The notes below the pieces were generated by a model. The model searched no databases. It was not told the DNA's origin and saw only the letters and a list, made by a program, of their open reading frames with translations. From an uncultured Clostridia bacterium (GTDB lineage Bacteria > Bacillota > Clostridia > UBA1381), in NCBI GenBank assembly GCA_944391635.1, contig CALXUL010000357.1:1-8477 (forward strand): DNA of 8,477 bases. Direction: 5' to 3'. Made by a program: the position numbers and the translations under genes. The first letter of the stretch is position 1. Each line of letters starts with the position of its first letter. Positions 1 to 5,258 of the stretch are shown here, in pieces.

Positions 1-231
1 ATTTTCTCAAAGAAATGGCTTGGGGAAGAACCGAAAGAGAAGAAATCCACTGCCATGGGATTTTTCCAGGCGGTATATGCAATAGGAATGACTACGTTTC
101 CGATGTTTACCGGAAGCATTGTCTCAGTGGGAGGTATGGAGTCCGGCTATCTGGTCCTGGCCGGGATTGCGATTCTGGGGATCATAATCGCAAAAGTATA
201 TTATATACAGGAAACCTGCAGAGGCATTTGA
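1..231 (+). CDS. MFS transporter, C-terminal fragment (5' end outside window)
   Basis: The frame is open from base 1 to a TGA at 229-231 and encodes 76 residues. They read as the end of a major facilitator superfamily permease. A basic cytoplasmic stretch (KKWLGEEPKEKK) is followed by a helix-11-like segment with the family-typical pattern STAMGFFQAVYAIGM...FPMFTGSIV (residues 16-43). A last hydrophobic helix follows (residues 49-69), then a short polar tail. The protein is an inner-membrane transporter; its substrate cannot be told from this piece. The gene ends 35 bases before a strong intrinsic terminator, so transcription coming from the left stops here. A second ORF in another frame over the same bases (15-260) is a shadow with no family-like sequence. 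Identification as the end of a multi-helix transporter is fairly secure; the MFS assignment rests on the helix-11 pattern. Confidence 0.75.
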   Translation: MFSKKWLGEEPKEKKSTAMGFFQAVYAIGMTTFPMFTGSIVSVGGMESGYLVLAGIAILGIIIAKVYYIQETCRGI

Positions 232-265
232 GATGCCTGTACAACTCGAAAGAGACTTAAACATA

Positions 266-306
266 AAAGATACCATGTCTGAGAATATTCAGTATGGTAT
301 CTTTTT
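266..306 (+). terminator. Rho-independent terminator of the MFS gene
   Basis: An 11-bp perfect stem (AAAGATACCAT at 266-276 with ATGGTATCTTT at 294-304) encloses a loop with its own 4-bp CTGA/TCAG stem, and the 3' arm runs into five T's. It lies 35 bases past the MFS stop codon and separates that gene from the small-protein cluster. Confidence 0.88.
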
Positions 307-319
307 GCAACGGCGACGA

Positions 320-391
320 GCCAAAGTCCGGGTATGCCCGAGACCTTGGCGACCGCTTACAATCCCGGAATGTGCCTTTGGCCACTTCCGG
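320..391. repeat. Two tandem stem-loops in the leader of the membrane-protein cluster
   Basis: The gene-free stretch 307-489 holds two GC-rich hairpins. The first (320-350) pairs GCCAA with TTGGC and, further in, GT with AC and CGGG with CCCG, around a TATG loop. The second (365-391) pairs CCGGAA with TTCCGG and GTG with CAC around CCTTTGGC. Neither is followed by a T-run, so they are not ordinary terminators. They could be a structured 5' leader, a small RNA or a chromosomal palindromic repeat. From 392 to 470 the sequence is AT-rich and may hold the promoter of the following genes, but no convincing -35/-10 pair stands out. Confidence 0.45.
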
Positions 392-489
392 TGATTTAAT
401 AATTCAGAAACGTTTTAGAATAAAATCAGAAACAAAAGCATCCTAGAATACAGTCATCAAGTGGAAAACACATAAAGGAGGCTTTTATA

Positions 490-858
490 ATGAAAAAGAA
501 AAATTTTGTATCAATGATAATGGGAACTGTTGGTGGAATCCTTTTTGCCATCGGCATGTGTATGTGCCTGCTCCCCCAGTGGAACGCCTTTAACCAGGGA
601 ATTGTGATGGGAGCGGCAGGGGCGGTTATCCTGCTTGCCATGTTGATCGTACGCCGCAGGATGGAAGGAAAACCGGCGGTCAAACTGAACGGGAAAGCAG
701 TCGGAACGATTCTTTTCGGCATCGTCGGAGCTCTGGCACTTGGCGTTGGCATGTGCATGGTCATGGTATGGAACATGTTGATTCAGGGAATCCTGGTCGG
801 TCTTGTGGGAATTGTCCTGCTGCTCTGCCTGATTCCGATTGTAAAAGGGTTAGAGTAA
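490..858 (+). CDS. Small four-helix membrane protein with internal duplication
   Basis: This is a 122-residue integral membrane protein that I cannot name. The ATG at 490 is set by a strong AAAGGAGG nine bases upstream. Four hydrophobic helices fall into two similar halves. Residues 11-49 and 76-112 share the spaced pattern G-(T/I)-V-G...G-M-C-M...W-N...Q-G-I...G...G...L-L, with GMCM at 22-25 and 87-90 and QGI at 36-38 and 99-101. A basic loop (RRRMEGKPAVKLNGK) joins the halves. There is no signal peptide, catalytic motif or known transporter signature. It is followed 36 bases later by the 11-residue-repeat protein and then by a larger membrane protein, and the three probably form one transcription unit. 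The repeated helical pair suggests a scaffold or a pseudo-symmetric bundle. An overlapping minus-strand ORF (426-776) is judged a shadow. Confidence 0.85.
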   Translation: MKKKNFVSMIMGTVGGILFAIGMCMCLLPQWNAFNQGIVMGAAGAVILLAMLIVRRRMEGKPAVKLNGKAVGTILFGIVGALALGVGMCMVMVWNMLIQGILVGLVGIVLLLCLIPIVKGLE

Positions 859-894
859 GTGACTGTAATAAAATCATTGAGGAGGAAATGAAAA

Positions 895-1158
895 ATGGCA
901 AAATCAAAATTAGTAAAGGCAAATGAAAAAATCGCGGAAAACGTCGTAGGAGGATACAAGAAAATTGAGGAAGGCGTTGTTGGCGGTTATAAGAAAATCG
1001 AAAACGGTGTTGTAGGAGGATTCAATAAAATAAGTGATAAATTAGTAGATCAGTTTTTGACCAGAGAGGGCGAATCCGTGGAAGATGCGAAGAAAAGGCT
1101 TGCTTCTGAGCAGGCTGCCCGTGAAGCATCTGCAAAGAAAAATGAAACGTATAATTAA
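895..1158 (+). CDS. Small protein with tandem 11-residue amphipathic repeats
   Basis: This 87-residue soluble protein has no name I recognise. Its GAGGAGG ribosome-binding site at 879-885 fixes the ATG at 895. The core is a tandem 11-residue repeat: VVGGYKKIEEG, VVGGYKKIENG, VVGGFNKISDK, then a degenerate LVDQFLTREGE (about residues 17-60). The basic N-terminus has a partial earlier unit, and the C-terminus is a charged helix (ESVEDAKKRLASEQAAREA). Repeats of 11 residues with small, hydrophobic and Lys/Glu positions are the pattern of surface-lying amphipathic helices, as in synucleins and apolipoproteins; that parallel is structural inference, not homology. It sits between two membrane-protein genes and overlaps the start of the next one by 17 bases, which suggests co-translation and perhaps a peripheral membrane role. 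Confidence 0.82.
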   Translation: MAKSKLVKANEKIAENVVGGYKKIEEGVVGGYKKIENGVVGGFNKISDKLVDQFLTREGESVEDAKKRLASEQAAREASAKKNETYN

Positions 1159-2008
1159 ATTTTGGTATAGGCTCTTGTTTCCTGGAACCGCAGTTGTTAT
1201 CCTGAGTGTTCCAATCTCTGCAGGTCTGTTGATATATACCTTTCTGATCGCCGGGGATGACAGCCCGATCGCATATGTATCTTATGTCGTGTCCGCGTAC
1301 TCGTTGATAATCGTATGTATCCGTGTTGTGCCCTGGATTTCGAAATGGAGCCGCAGAGTTCGGCAGAATCCGTTCGTCAGTCATTATATGGAAGATATCC
1401 CTCTTAAAATGAGGATGTCCCTCTATACTTCTTTTGTCATCAATCTGATGTATGCCGGATTCAATGCTTTTACAGGAATCTATTATCATTCGCCCTGGTT
1501 TGGATCTCTGGCAGCTTATTATATCTGTCTGTCCACCATGCGTTTCCTGCTGGTAAGATACTCATACAGACATGGGTTCGGAGAGAACCTGACAGATGAG
1601 TGGAGGCGGTATCGGCTGTGCGGCGTGATCCTGGTGATCATGAATCTGGCGCTCGCAGGCATGGTGATCCTGGCAGTTGATCAGAATGAAGGATTTAAAT
1701 ATGCGGGAGTCCTGATCTATGTGATGGCACTGTACACTTTTTATATCATGATCATGGCAGTGGTCAATGTGGTTCGATACCGGAAATATCACAGCCCAGT
1801 CATATCAGCGGCAAGGAAAGTCAGCCTTGCCGCTGCGTTAGTTTCCATGCTCTCACTGGAAACTGCCATGCTGAGCCAGTTTGATACAGAAAGCACATCC
1901 CCTTATTTTCGTCAGCTTATGACAGAATCTACAGGAGCAGGCATCTGCGCCATTATTGTCGGAATGGGCATTTTTATGATAATTCACTCTACACGACGGT
2001 TAAAGTAA
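1142..2008 (+). CDS. Multi-pass membrane protein of unknown function (about eight helices)
   Basis: This encodes a 288-residue integral membrane protein, unnamed. Counting from the ATG at 1142, about eight hydrophobic segments can be seen: near residues 14-36, 42-66, 87-107, 114-132, 156-178, 186-212, 222-240 and 263-281. It has Arg-rich short loops (KWSRRVRQ; TRRLK at the end), typical of positive-inside topology. The start is uncertain. The frame is also open from an ATG at 1085, which would add the 19 residues MRRKGLLLSRLPVKHLQRK; I prefer 1142 because it overlaps the previous stop by only 17 bases, as in translational coupling, although no clear Shine-Dalgarno precedes either ATG. No transport or enzyme signature is visible. 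Its neighbours suggest a shared cell-envelope function, which cannot be specified. Confidence 0.8.
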   Translation: MKRIIKFWYRLLFPGTAVVILSVPISAGLLIYTFLIAGDDSPIAYVSYVVSAYSLIIVCIRVVPWISKWSRRVRQNPFVSHYMEDIPLKMRMSLYTSFVINLMYAGFNAFTGIYYHSPWFGSLAAYYICLSTMRFLLVRYSYRHGFGENLTDEWRRYRLCGVILVIMNLALAGMVILAVDQNEGFKYAGVLIYVMALYTFYIMIMAVVNVVRYRKYHSPVISAARKVSLAAALVSMLSLETAMLSQFDTESTSPYFRQLMTESTGAGICAIIVGMGIFMIIHSTRRLK

Positions 2009-2009
2009 A

Positions 2010-2117
2010 ATGAAAAGAAATATTGCGGTTATTATGGTCATCGCAGCTGCGGGCAGAGGCTTTTTGGAAGATCCACAGGTGCTGAATAAAAGATACTCGG
2101 ATAAGTTTTACTTATAA
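2010..2117 (+). CDS. Short ORF after the membrane gene, possibly a remnant
   Basis: An ATG one base after the previous stop opens a 35-residue frame (MKRNIAVIMVIAAAG, then a polar tail ending DKFYL). The first half looks like a signal-peptide h-region with a basic start, but no cleavage or lipobox site follows; the tail looks like the end of a different soluble protein. Translational coupling with the upstream gene is possible. Either a real microprotein or a relic left by deletion would fit; I favour the relic. Confidence 0.3.
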   Translation: MKRNIAVIMVIAAAGRGFLEDPQVLNKRYSDKFYL

Positions 2118-2188
2118 TCTTGATAGGAAAACAGAATTGCTGATTTTGTGAAAACATCTAAAATAATAAGAAAAAGGAGGAAGTTACA

Positions 2189-2470
2189 ATGAGCAAAACA
2201 TTGATCGTTTATTATTCAAGAAAGGGTGAGAACTACTGGAACGGAAGCATACGGAATCTTACGAAAGGAAACACAGAGATCGTAGCTGAGATGATCTCGG
2301 ATATAACAGGCGGGGATCTGTTTGAGGTGGATACCGTGAAGACATATCCGGCGGATTATTACGCATGCATAGATGAGGCGAAGGAAGAGCTTCGCAGGAA
2401 AGACCGTCCGGAAGTGAAAGCGTATATGGATGATCTGGAGGAATACGACACAATCTATGTAGGTTACCCT
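2189..2470 (+). pseudogene. Flavodoxin, N-terminal half (split by insertion)
   Basis: This is the first 94 codons of a flavodoxin-family electron-transfer protein. An AAAAAGGAGG site at 2171-2180 sets the ATG at 2189. The N-terminus TLIVYYSRKGE...GNTEIVAEMI (residues 4-37) is the first beta strand plus the FMN-phosphate loop and following helix. GGDLFEVDTVKTYPADYYACIDEAKEEL and the strand YDTIYVGYP (residues 86-94) are typical of the flavodoxin_4-like family in Firmicutes. The coding sequence stops making sense right after VGYP: AAA ATG GAG C begins the inserted element, and translation would add KMEQGFSCV before a stop at 2498-2500. The missing half is at 7691-7921. A shortened 103-residue product may be made, but without the second half it would lack much of the flavin site, so the gene is almost certainly inactive. 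Confidence 0.88.
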
Positions 2471-2480
2471 AAAATGGAGC
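2471..2480. repeat. Left terminal inverted repeat of the element
   Basis: AAAATGGAGC directly follows the last flavodoxin codon (CCT, 2468-2470). Its reverse complement is at 7676-7685, just before the resumed flavodoxin sequence. The similarity continues weakly inward (AGGG on the left, CCCC on the right read in the same sense). These are probably the recombinase core sites. Confidence 0.65.
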
Positions 2481-2591
2481 AGGGTTTTAGCTGTGTATAG
2501 CGTCTACCAAGTAACAATACAACCGAGTATAGCCACACAATACACAAAGCATAGGAAAAAATGTGTATGCAGTAAGTGGGAATATATAATG

Positions 2592-2630
2592 ACTGGCAAG
2601 GAGAAAAGACACTCCATATGCCAGTTTTTT
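2592..2630 (+). terminator. Rho-independent terminator inside the element's left end
   Basis: ACTGGCA (2592-2598) pairs with TGCCAGT (2619-2625), with a second inner GGAG/CTCC stem, and is followed directly by a run of T's to 2630. It would stop flavodoxin transcription that enters the element, insulating the cargo. The rest of 2481-2660 has no convincing gene. Confidence 0.75.
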
Positions 2631-2663
2631 GTTAGGTAGATTGTAGATCACACCAGAGATGAG

Positions 2664-2831
2664 ATGAAAACGCTGAATTCTAGCATTACCAGAATGGACG
2701 AGCAGATTGCCCGGTGTATGGTGATTCACCAAATGCTTAGTACCTGGATATCGGATACGCTGACCTTGCAGCCGGATTGTGTATATGAACGAGACGAGCA
2801 GAACAGGAGCGGATCAGCGTACCGAAGCTGA
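2664..2831 (+). other. Unplaced 55-codon ORF fragment before the tnpC relic
   Basis: An ATG at 2664 opens 55 codons (MKTLNSSITRMDEQIARCMV...) ending in a TGA at 2829-2831 that overlaps the tnpC frame. The first 30 residues look like an amphipathic or coiled-coil helix. No ribosome-binding site is visible and I recognise no family. The frame is open further upstream, so this may be the tail of a deleted gene, joined to the tnpC relic by the same deletion. Confidence 0.25.
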
Positions 2832-3091
2832 TGAAGATGACAGGACTGTCGAGAGGATTCTTTTATAAGAACGCAGAAGTCCGCAGGGAAATGGATCTGG
2901 CACTGGAGCGACAGACCGGGGTGATCGACAAAAGACGGGGAATCCTTGATAGCGCTATGGATAAGCAGATAGAGACCTTGCAGTATCAGATTGCACAGCT
3001 GCAGGCAGAAAATGAAGAACTGAAAAAGAAGAATTTGAGATTGCAGAAAGCACTGAACAAAAGAGACGTAAACCTCGCAAAGAATTTGTAA
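2789..3091 (+). pseudogene. tnpC: TnpC/DUF6262-family transposition protein, N-terminally truncated
   Basis: The frame is open from a TGA at 2786-2788 to the TAA at 3089-3091. It begins RRAEQERISVPKLMKMTGLSRGFFYKN, a short helix-turn-helix-like segment typical of DUF6262 proteins, the TnpC partners of Tn554-type tyrosine recombinases. A long heptad coiled coil follows (DKQIETLQYQIAQLQAENEELKKKNLRLQKAL). In the family the protein is about 120 residues and helps the two integrases TnpA and TnpB. Here the first 20-30 residues and both integrase genes are gone. The first in-frame ATG (2831) has no ribosome-binding site and would remove half of the DNA-binding segment. A shortened 86-residue product is possible but is unlikely to be useful. 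The family assignment is from memory of its sequence pattern. Confidence 0.65.
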
Positions 3092-3112
3092 ATCATAAAA
3101 TTGAAAACAATC

Positions 3113-3152
3113 AACACTGACCGGGTATGCGGGACGCATACCTGTTGGTGTT
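3113..3152. repeat. Stem-loop downstream of tnpC relic
   Basis: CGGGTATGC (3122-3130) pairs with GCATACCTG (3136-3144) with one G-U pair and a GGGAC loop. Outside it AACAC (3113-3117) can pair with GTGTT (3148-3152). No T-run follows, so termination would be weak. It marks the border between relic and cargo and could be a transcription stop or a recombination scar. Confidence 0.45.
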
Positions 3153-3214
3153 ATGGAAATAGAATGCAAATTGCTTTTACCTGAGAATAATTCCATGATT
3201 TTTATTCAATTAAC

Positions 3215-3242
3215 TCGACTTATTATTTATTTGTCGTATAAT
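3215..3242 (+). promoter_or_regulatory. Probable promoter of the ABC-3C operon
   Basis: A perfect -10 hexamer TATAAT lies at 3237-3242, preceded after 16 bases by TCGACT (3215-3220), a 4-of-6 match to the -35 consensus. Two short palindromes overlap it: CGAC at 3216-3219 with GTCG at 3233-3236, and ATGAT at 3241-3245 with ATCAT at 3253-3257. They could be operator half-sites, but no regulator gene is present in the element. Confidence 0.6.
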
Positions 3243-3273
3243 GATAATATAAATCATGTAAGGAGTTAATGTT

Positions 3274-4545
3274 GTGGGTAGAGGTAATGATGCAATACCA
3301 ACATGGAGCGGATTCAATTATCAAGGAAAAATGATGCTATTATATGTTTTGGAATTGATAAATCAAATAGAACAAGATAAAGACGAAAAAATATATTCTG
3401 TCGAATTAGAAAAAGATGAGGATTTTTGTATTATCTGTGATTCAGAATATAAGTCATTTCATCAGGTCAAAGCCTATTTGTCAAAAAACAAATGGAATAG
3501 TTATAGTAAAGCTATGGACAAGCTGTTACAGCATAGAGCTGAGTCAAGTAATCCAACAGCAAAATGTTATCTTACAGTTGCGAAAGAAATAGAAGATTGG
3601 GAAGATACATCCAACACATATAATACAAGTATTGAATTATATAAAAGATCAAACAAAGTAGTTGGGGTTTGTGAAGTCAGAGATGAAATCAATAAAGAAA
3701 TTGCAATATATTTGAAAAATAAAAAATACACTGACAAAGCGATAGAAGTCGTATATGCAGAATTATGCTTATTTTTAGATGATATTATTGCAAAAATGCA
3801 TAGACAAGCTTTCGGGAAAAGAAAGTATATAATAAGTTTTTCTGACATTATAGGACTTGTAGAAGCTGCCATCGAAAAAGAGGAAGTTCGTAAAGAATTC
3901 TATTTAAAAGAAAGAGTTTACGAATATGTCATGGAGAATATTGAAAAGGCTTTGAATAATTTATGTGAAGAGGAATGTGCAACTTCTCTAGAAAATTGTA
4001 ACAAAGTATGTGCAGCTAAATGTGGATATGAAAAGATAATGGAAATTATTGATTATAGTCAGTTTTGTAAATTGCTTAATCCAAGTAAAAGAGAAGATTG
4101 GGACAATGAATTAGCTTTGGTAGAAAACTTGCCGATTGAAAAAATACAAAGTGAAATTTATGAATTGTTATACCAAAGTGATACTCCTGAAAAGGTTACA
4201 GGGGATAATTATGGATTATACTTACAATCAAAACATTCGCAGGCACCAAACCAACAGATCATACCTACATTTTTAGATTTAACACGTGGAGCTAAAAAAG
4301 AACAGGCGTTGCAGCGTATTTTTCAAAATATTATTAATAATACAGACATTATAGATATACTAGCAGGAAATAGCATTACTGTTATTCCAGGAAGTTATTC
4401 AGGCTCGTTGTCTCAGGCACAAATTACATCTGGTTGGAAAGAGAGTTCTCCTGATAAAGTAAATGGATATTACAAAGATATAGAACTGATCTCGGCACAG
4501 GAATTGAAGGAAAAATTCGAAAAAAATGGAGGTAATCATGATTGA
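3274..4545 (+). CDS. ABC-3C system effector: Cap4/DUF4297-like PD-(D/E)xK nuclease with C-terminal ABC-3C domain
   Basis: A 423-residue protein, probably the DNA-cleaving effector of the operon. The GTG at 3274 is the start: AAGGAG lies at 3260-3265 with normal spacing, and the nearer ATG at 3269 is out of frame. The N-terminus has the restriction-like signature of Cap4/DUF4297 enzymes: SGFNYQGK (12-19, with the helix glutamine Q17), acidic residues E44 and E46, D50, and HQVK (63-66), where Q64 and K66 complete the E-D-QxK set. Residues 165-200 (LDDII..H...F....ISFSDII) are a helical linker seen in such fusions. An unusual cluster of five cysteines (C231, C235, C242, C246, C250) could bind metal. 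From about 280 to the end is the presumed ABC-3C partner-binding domain (YQSDTPEKVTGDNYGLYLQ...). It overlaps the next gene by 8 bases. Nuclease motifs are seen; the family and DNA target are inferred. Confidence 0.75.
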   Translation: MGRGNDAIPTWSGFNYQGKMMLLYVLELINQIEQDKDEKIYSVELEKDEDFCIICDSEYKSFHQVKAYLSKNKWNSYSKAMDKLLQHRAESSNPTAKCYLTVAKEIEDWEDTSNTYNTSIELYKRSNKVVGVCEVRDEINKEIAIYLKNKKYTDKAIEVVYAELCLFLDDIIAKMHRQAFGKRKYIISFSDIIGLVEAAIEKEEVRKEFYLKERVYEYVMENIEKALNNLCEEECATSLENCNKVCAAKCGYEKIMEIIDYSQFCKLLNPSKREDWDNELALVENLPIEKIQSEIYELLYQSDTPEKVTGDNYGLYLQSKHSQAPNQQIIPTFLDLTRGAKKEQALQRIFQNIINNTDIIDILAGNSITVIPGSYSGSLSQAQITSGWKESSPDKVNGYYKDIELISAQELKEKFEKNGGNHD

Positions 4546-5254
4546 CATAATAATGGATATCATTCGCTTATTAAATGAAGGAAATGTTATTCCGATGCAA
4601 AAGGATCAAAACACAAAAATTGATTTATATAATGACCAAGTGCAATTATTTGTGGATAGTTCGGGAGAAGAAAACAAGTATTATTATTTTGCTGAATTTG
4701 CAATAGATGATGAACAGGATAATTTAGCACAGATTGAAGATGTGGTATTAAATAGTGATGTATATACAGTTATAGGAAAGCCTAAGCCAAGTAATTCATA
4801 TATGATATTATTATGGAAGGTAGAGCAGATAGATGAAAGCCTATATCCATACATCATACAAATTGAAGAAAACGAATTCTTTTATAAAAAATATGTATTC
4901 TACTACACAGAAAAGGAACAGAAATGTTTTTCGGAATGGTATGGGACATTGAATATTGATAAAAAACCGGTGCTTGATACAGTATTAGAGGCATTGCAGT
5001 CTTTGAACGATGAGTCGGATCAGATGCAATTCTTGACTCGGCTATTGAGCAAAGTTCCATTTTTTAATCCGGTATTTCCGAAAGCTGTCATGAATGATTT
5101 TAGTAAAATGGTAAGACAAAAAATAGATGGGATAAGGAAACAAAAGAATACTGTTGAAATGATAAATGATATATTCATAAAGTCGATTGAAGAAGAAACT
5201 TTTGATACAGAAGTGTTATCTGACATGATATATCAAAAAATAATGGAGGAATAA
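4538..5254 (+). CDS. ABC-3C system middle component
   Basis: A 238-residue acidic soluble protein matching the small middle component of ABC-three-component systems. A GGAGGT at 4528-4533, inside the end of the nuclease gene, favours the ATG at 4538 over the in-frame ATG at 4526, giving an 8-base overlap and likely coupled translation. The central stretch is the part I recognise: SNSYMILLWKVEQIDE (about residues 85-100), then IEENEFFYKKYVFYYTEKE (about 107-125). A conserved-looking C-terminal helical region follows (LLSKVPFFNPVFPKAVMNDF). There are no catalytic motifs, membrane segments or signal peptide. In this class the middle component is thought to link the ATPase to the effector. The gene lies four bases before the ATPase start. 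It has little meaning outside this operon, so the call rests mostly on context plus these motifs. Confidence 0.7.
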   Translation: MIDIIMDIIRLLNEGNVIPMQKDQNTKIDLYNDQVQLFVDSSGEENKYYYFAEFAIDDEQDNLAQIEDVVLNSDVYTVIGKPKPSNSYMILLWKVEQIDESLYPYIIQIEENEFFYKKYVFYYTEKEQKCFSEWYGTLNIDKKPVLDTVLEALQSLNDESDQMQFLTRLLSKVPFFNPVFPKAVMNDFSKMVRQKIDGIRKQKNTVEMINDIFIKSIEEETFDTEVLSDMIYQKIMEE

Positions 5255-5258
5255 TTGG

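Noticed and set aside
15..260. 81-codon ORF overlapping the MFS gene end
   Set aside because: The frame beginning at base 1 encodes clear transporter helices; this one is a low-complexity shadow rich in Cys, Arg and His.
320..391. tRNA or intrinsic terminator
   Set aside because: The hairpins do not form a cloverleaf and no T-run follows.
426..776. Minus-strand ORF opposite the four-helix protein
   Set aside because: It is antisense to a well-supported gene with a strong ribosome-binding site and has no recognisable pattern.
895..1158. CRISPR-like repeat array
   Set aside because: The repeated DNA units are in-frame codons for an 11-residue protein repeat with no spacers.
1022..1489. Minus-strand 155-codon ORF
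   Set aside because: It spans two plus-strand genes, lacks a ribosome-binding site and reads like reverse-complemented membrane-helix codons.
2726..3196. Minus-strand ORF over the tnpC relic
   Set aside because: It is the antisense of the coiled-coil region; its Leu, Gln and Cys-rich sequence is what reversed heptads give.
3269..3271. ATG closer to the Shine-Dalgarno of the nuclease gene
   Set aside because: It is out of frame with the nuclease; the GTG at 3274 opens the conserved reading frame.
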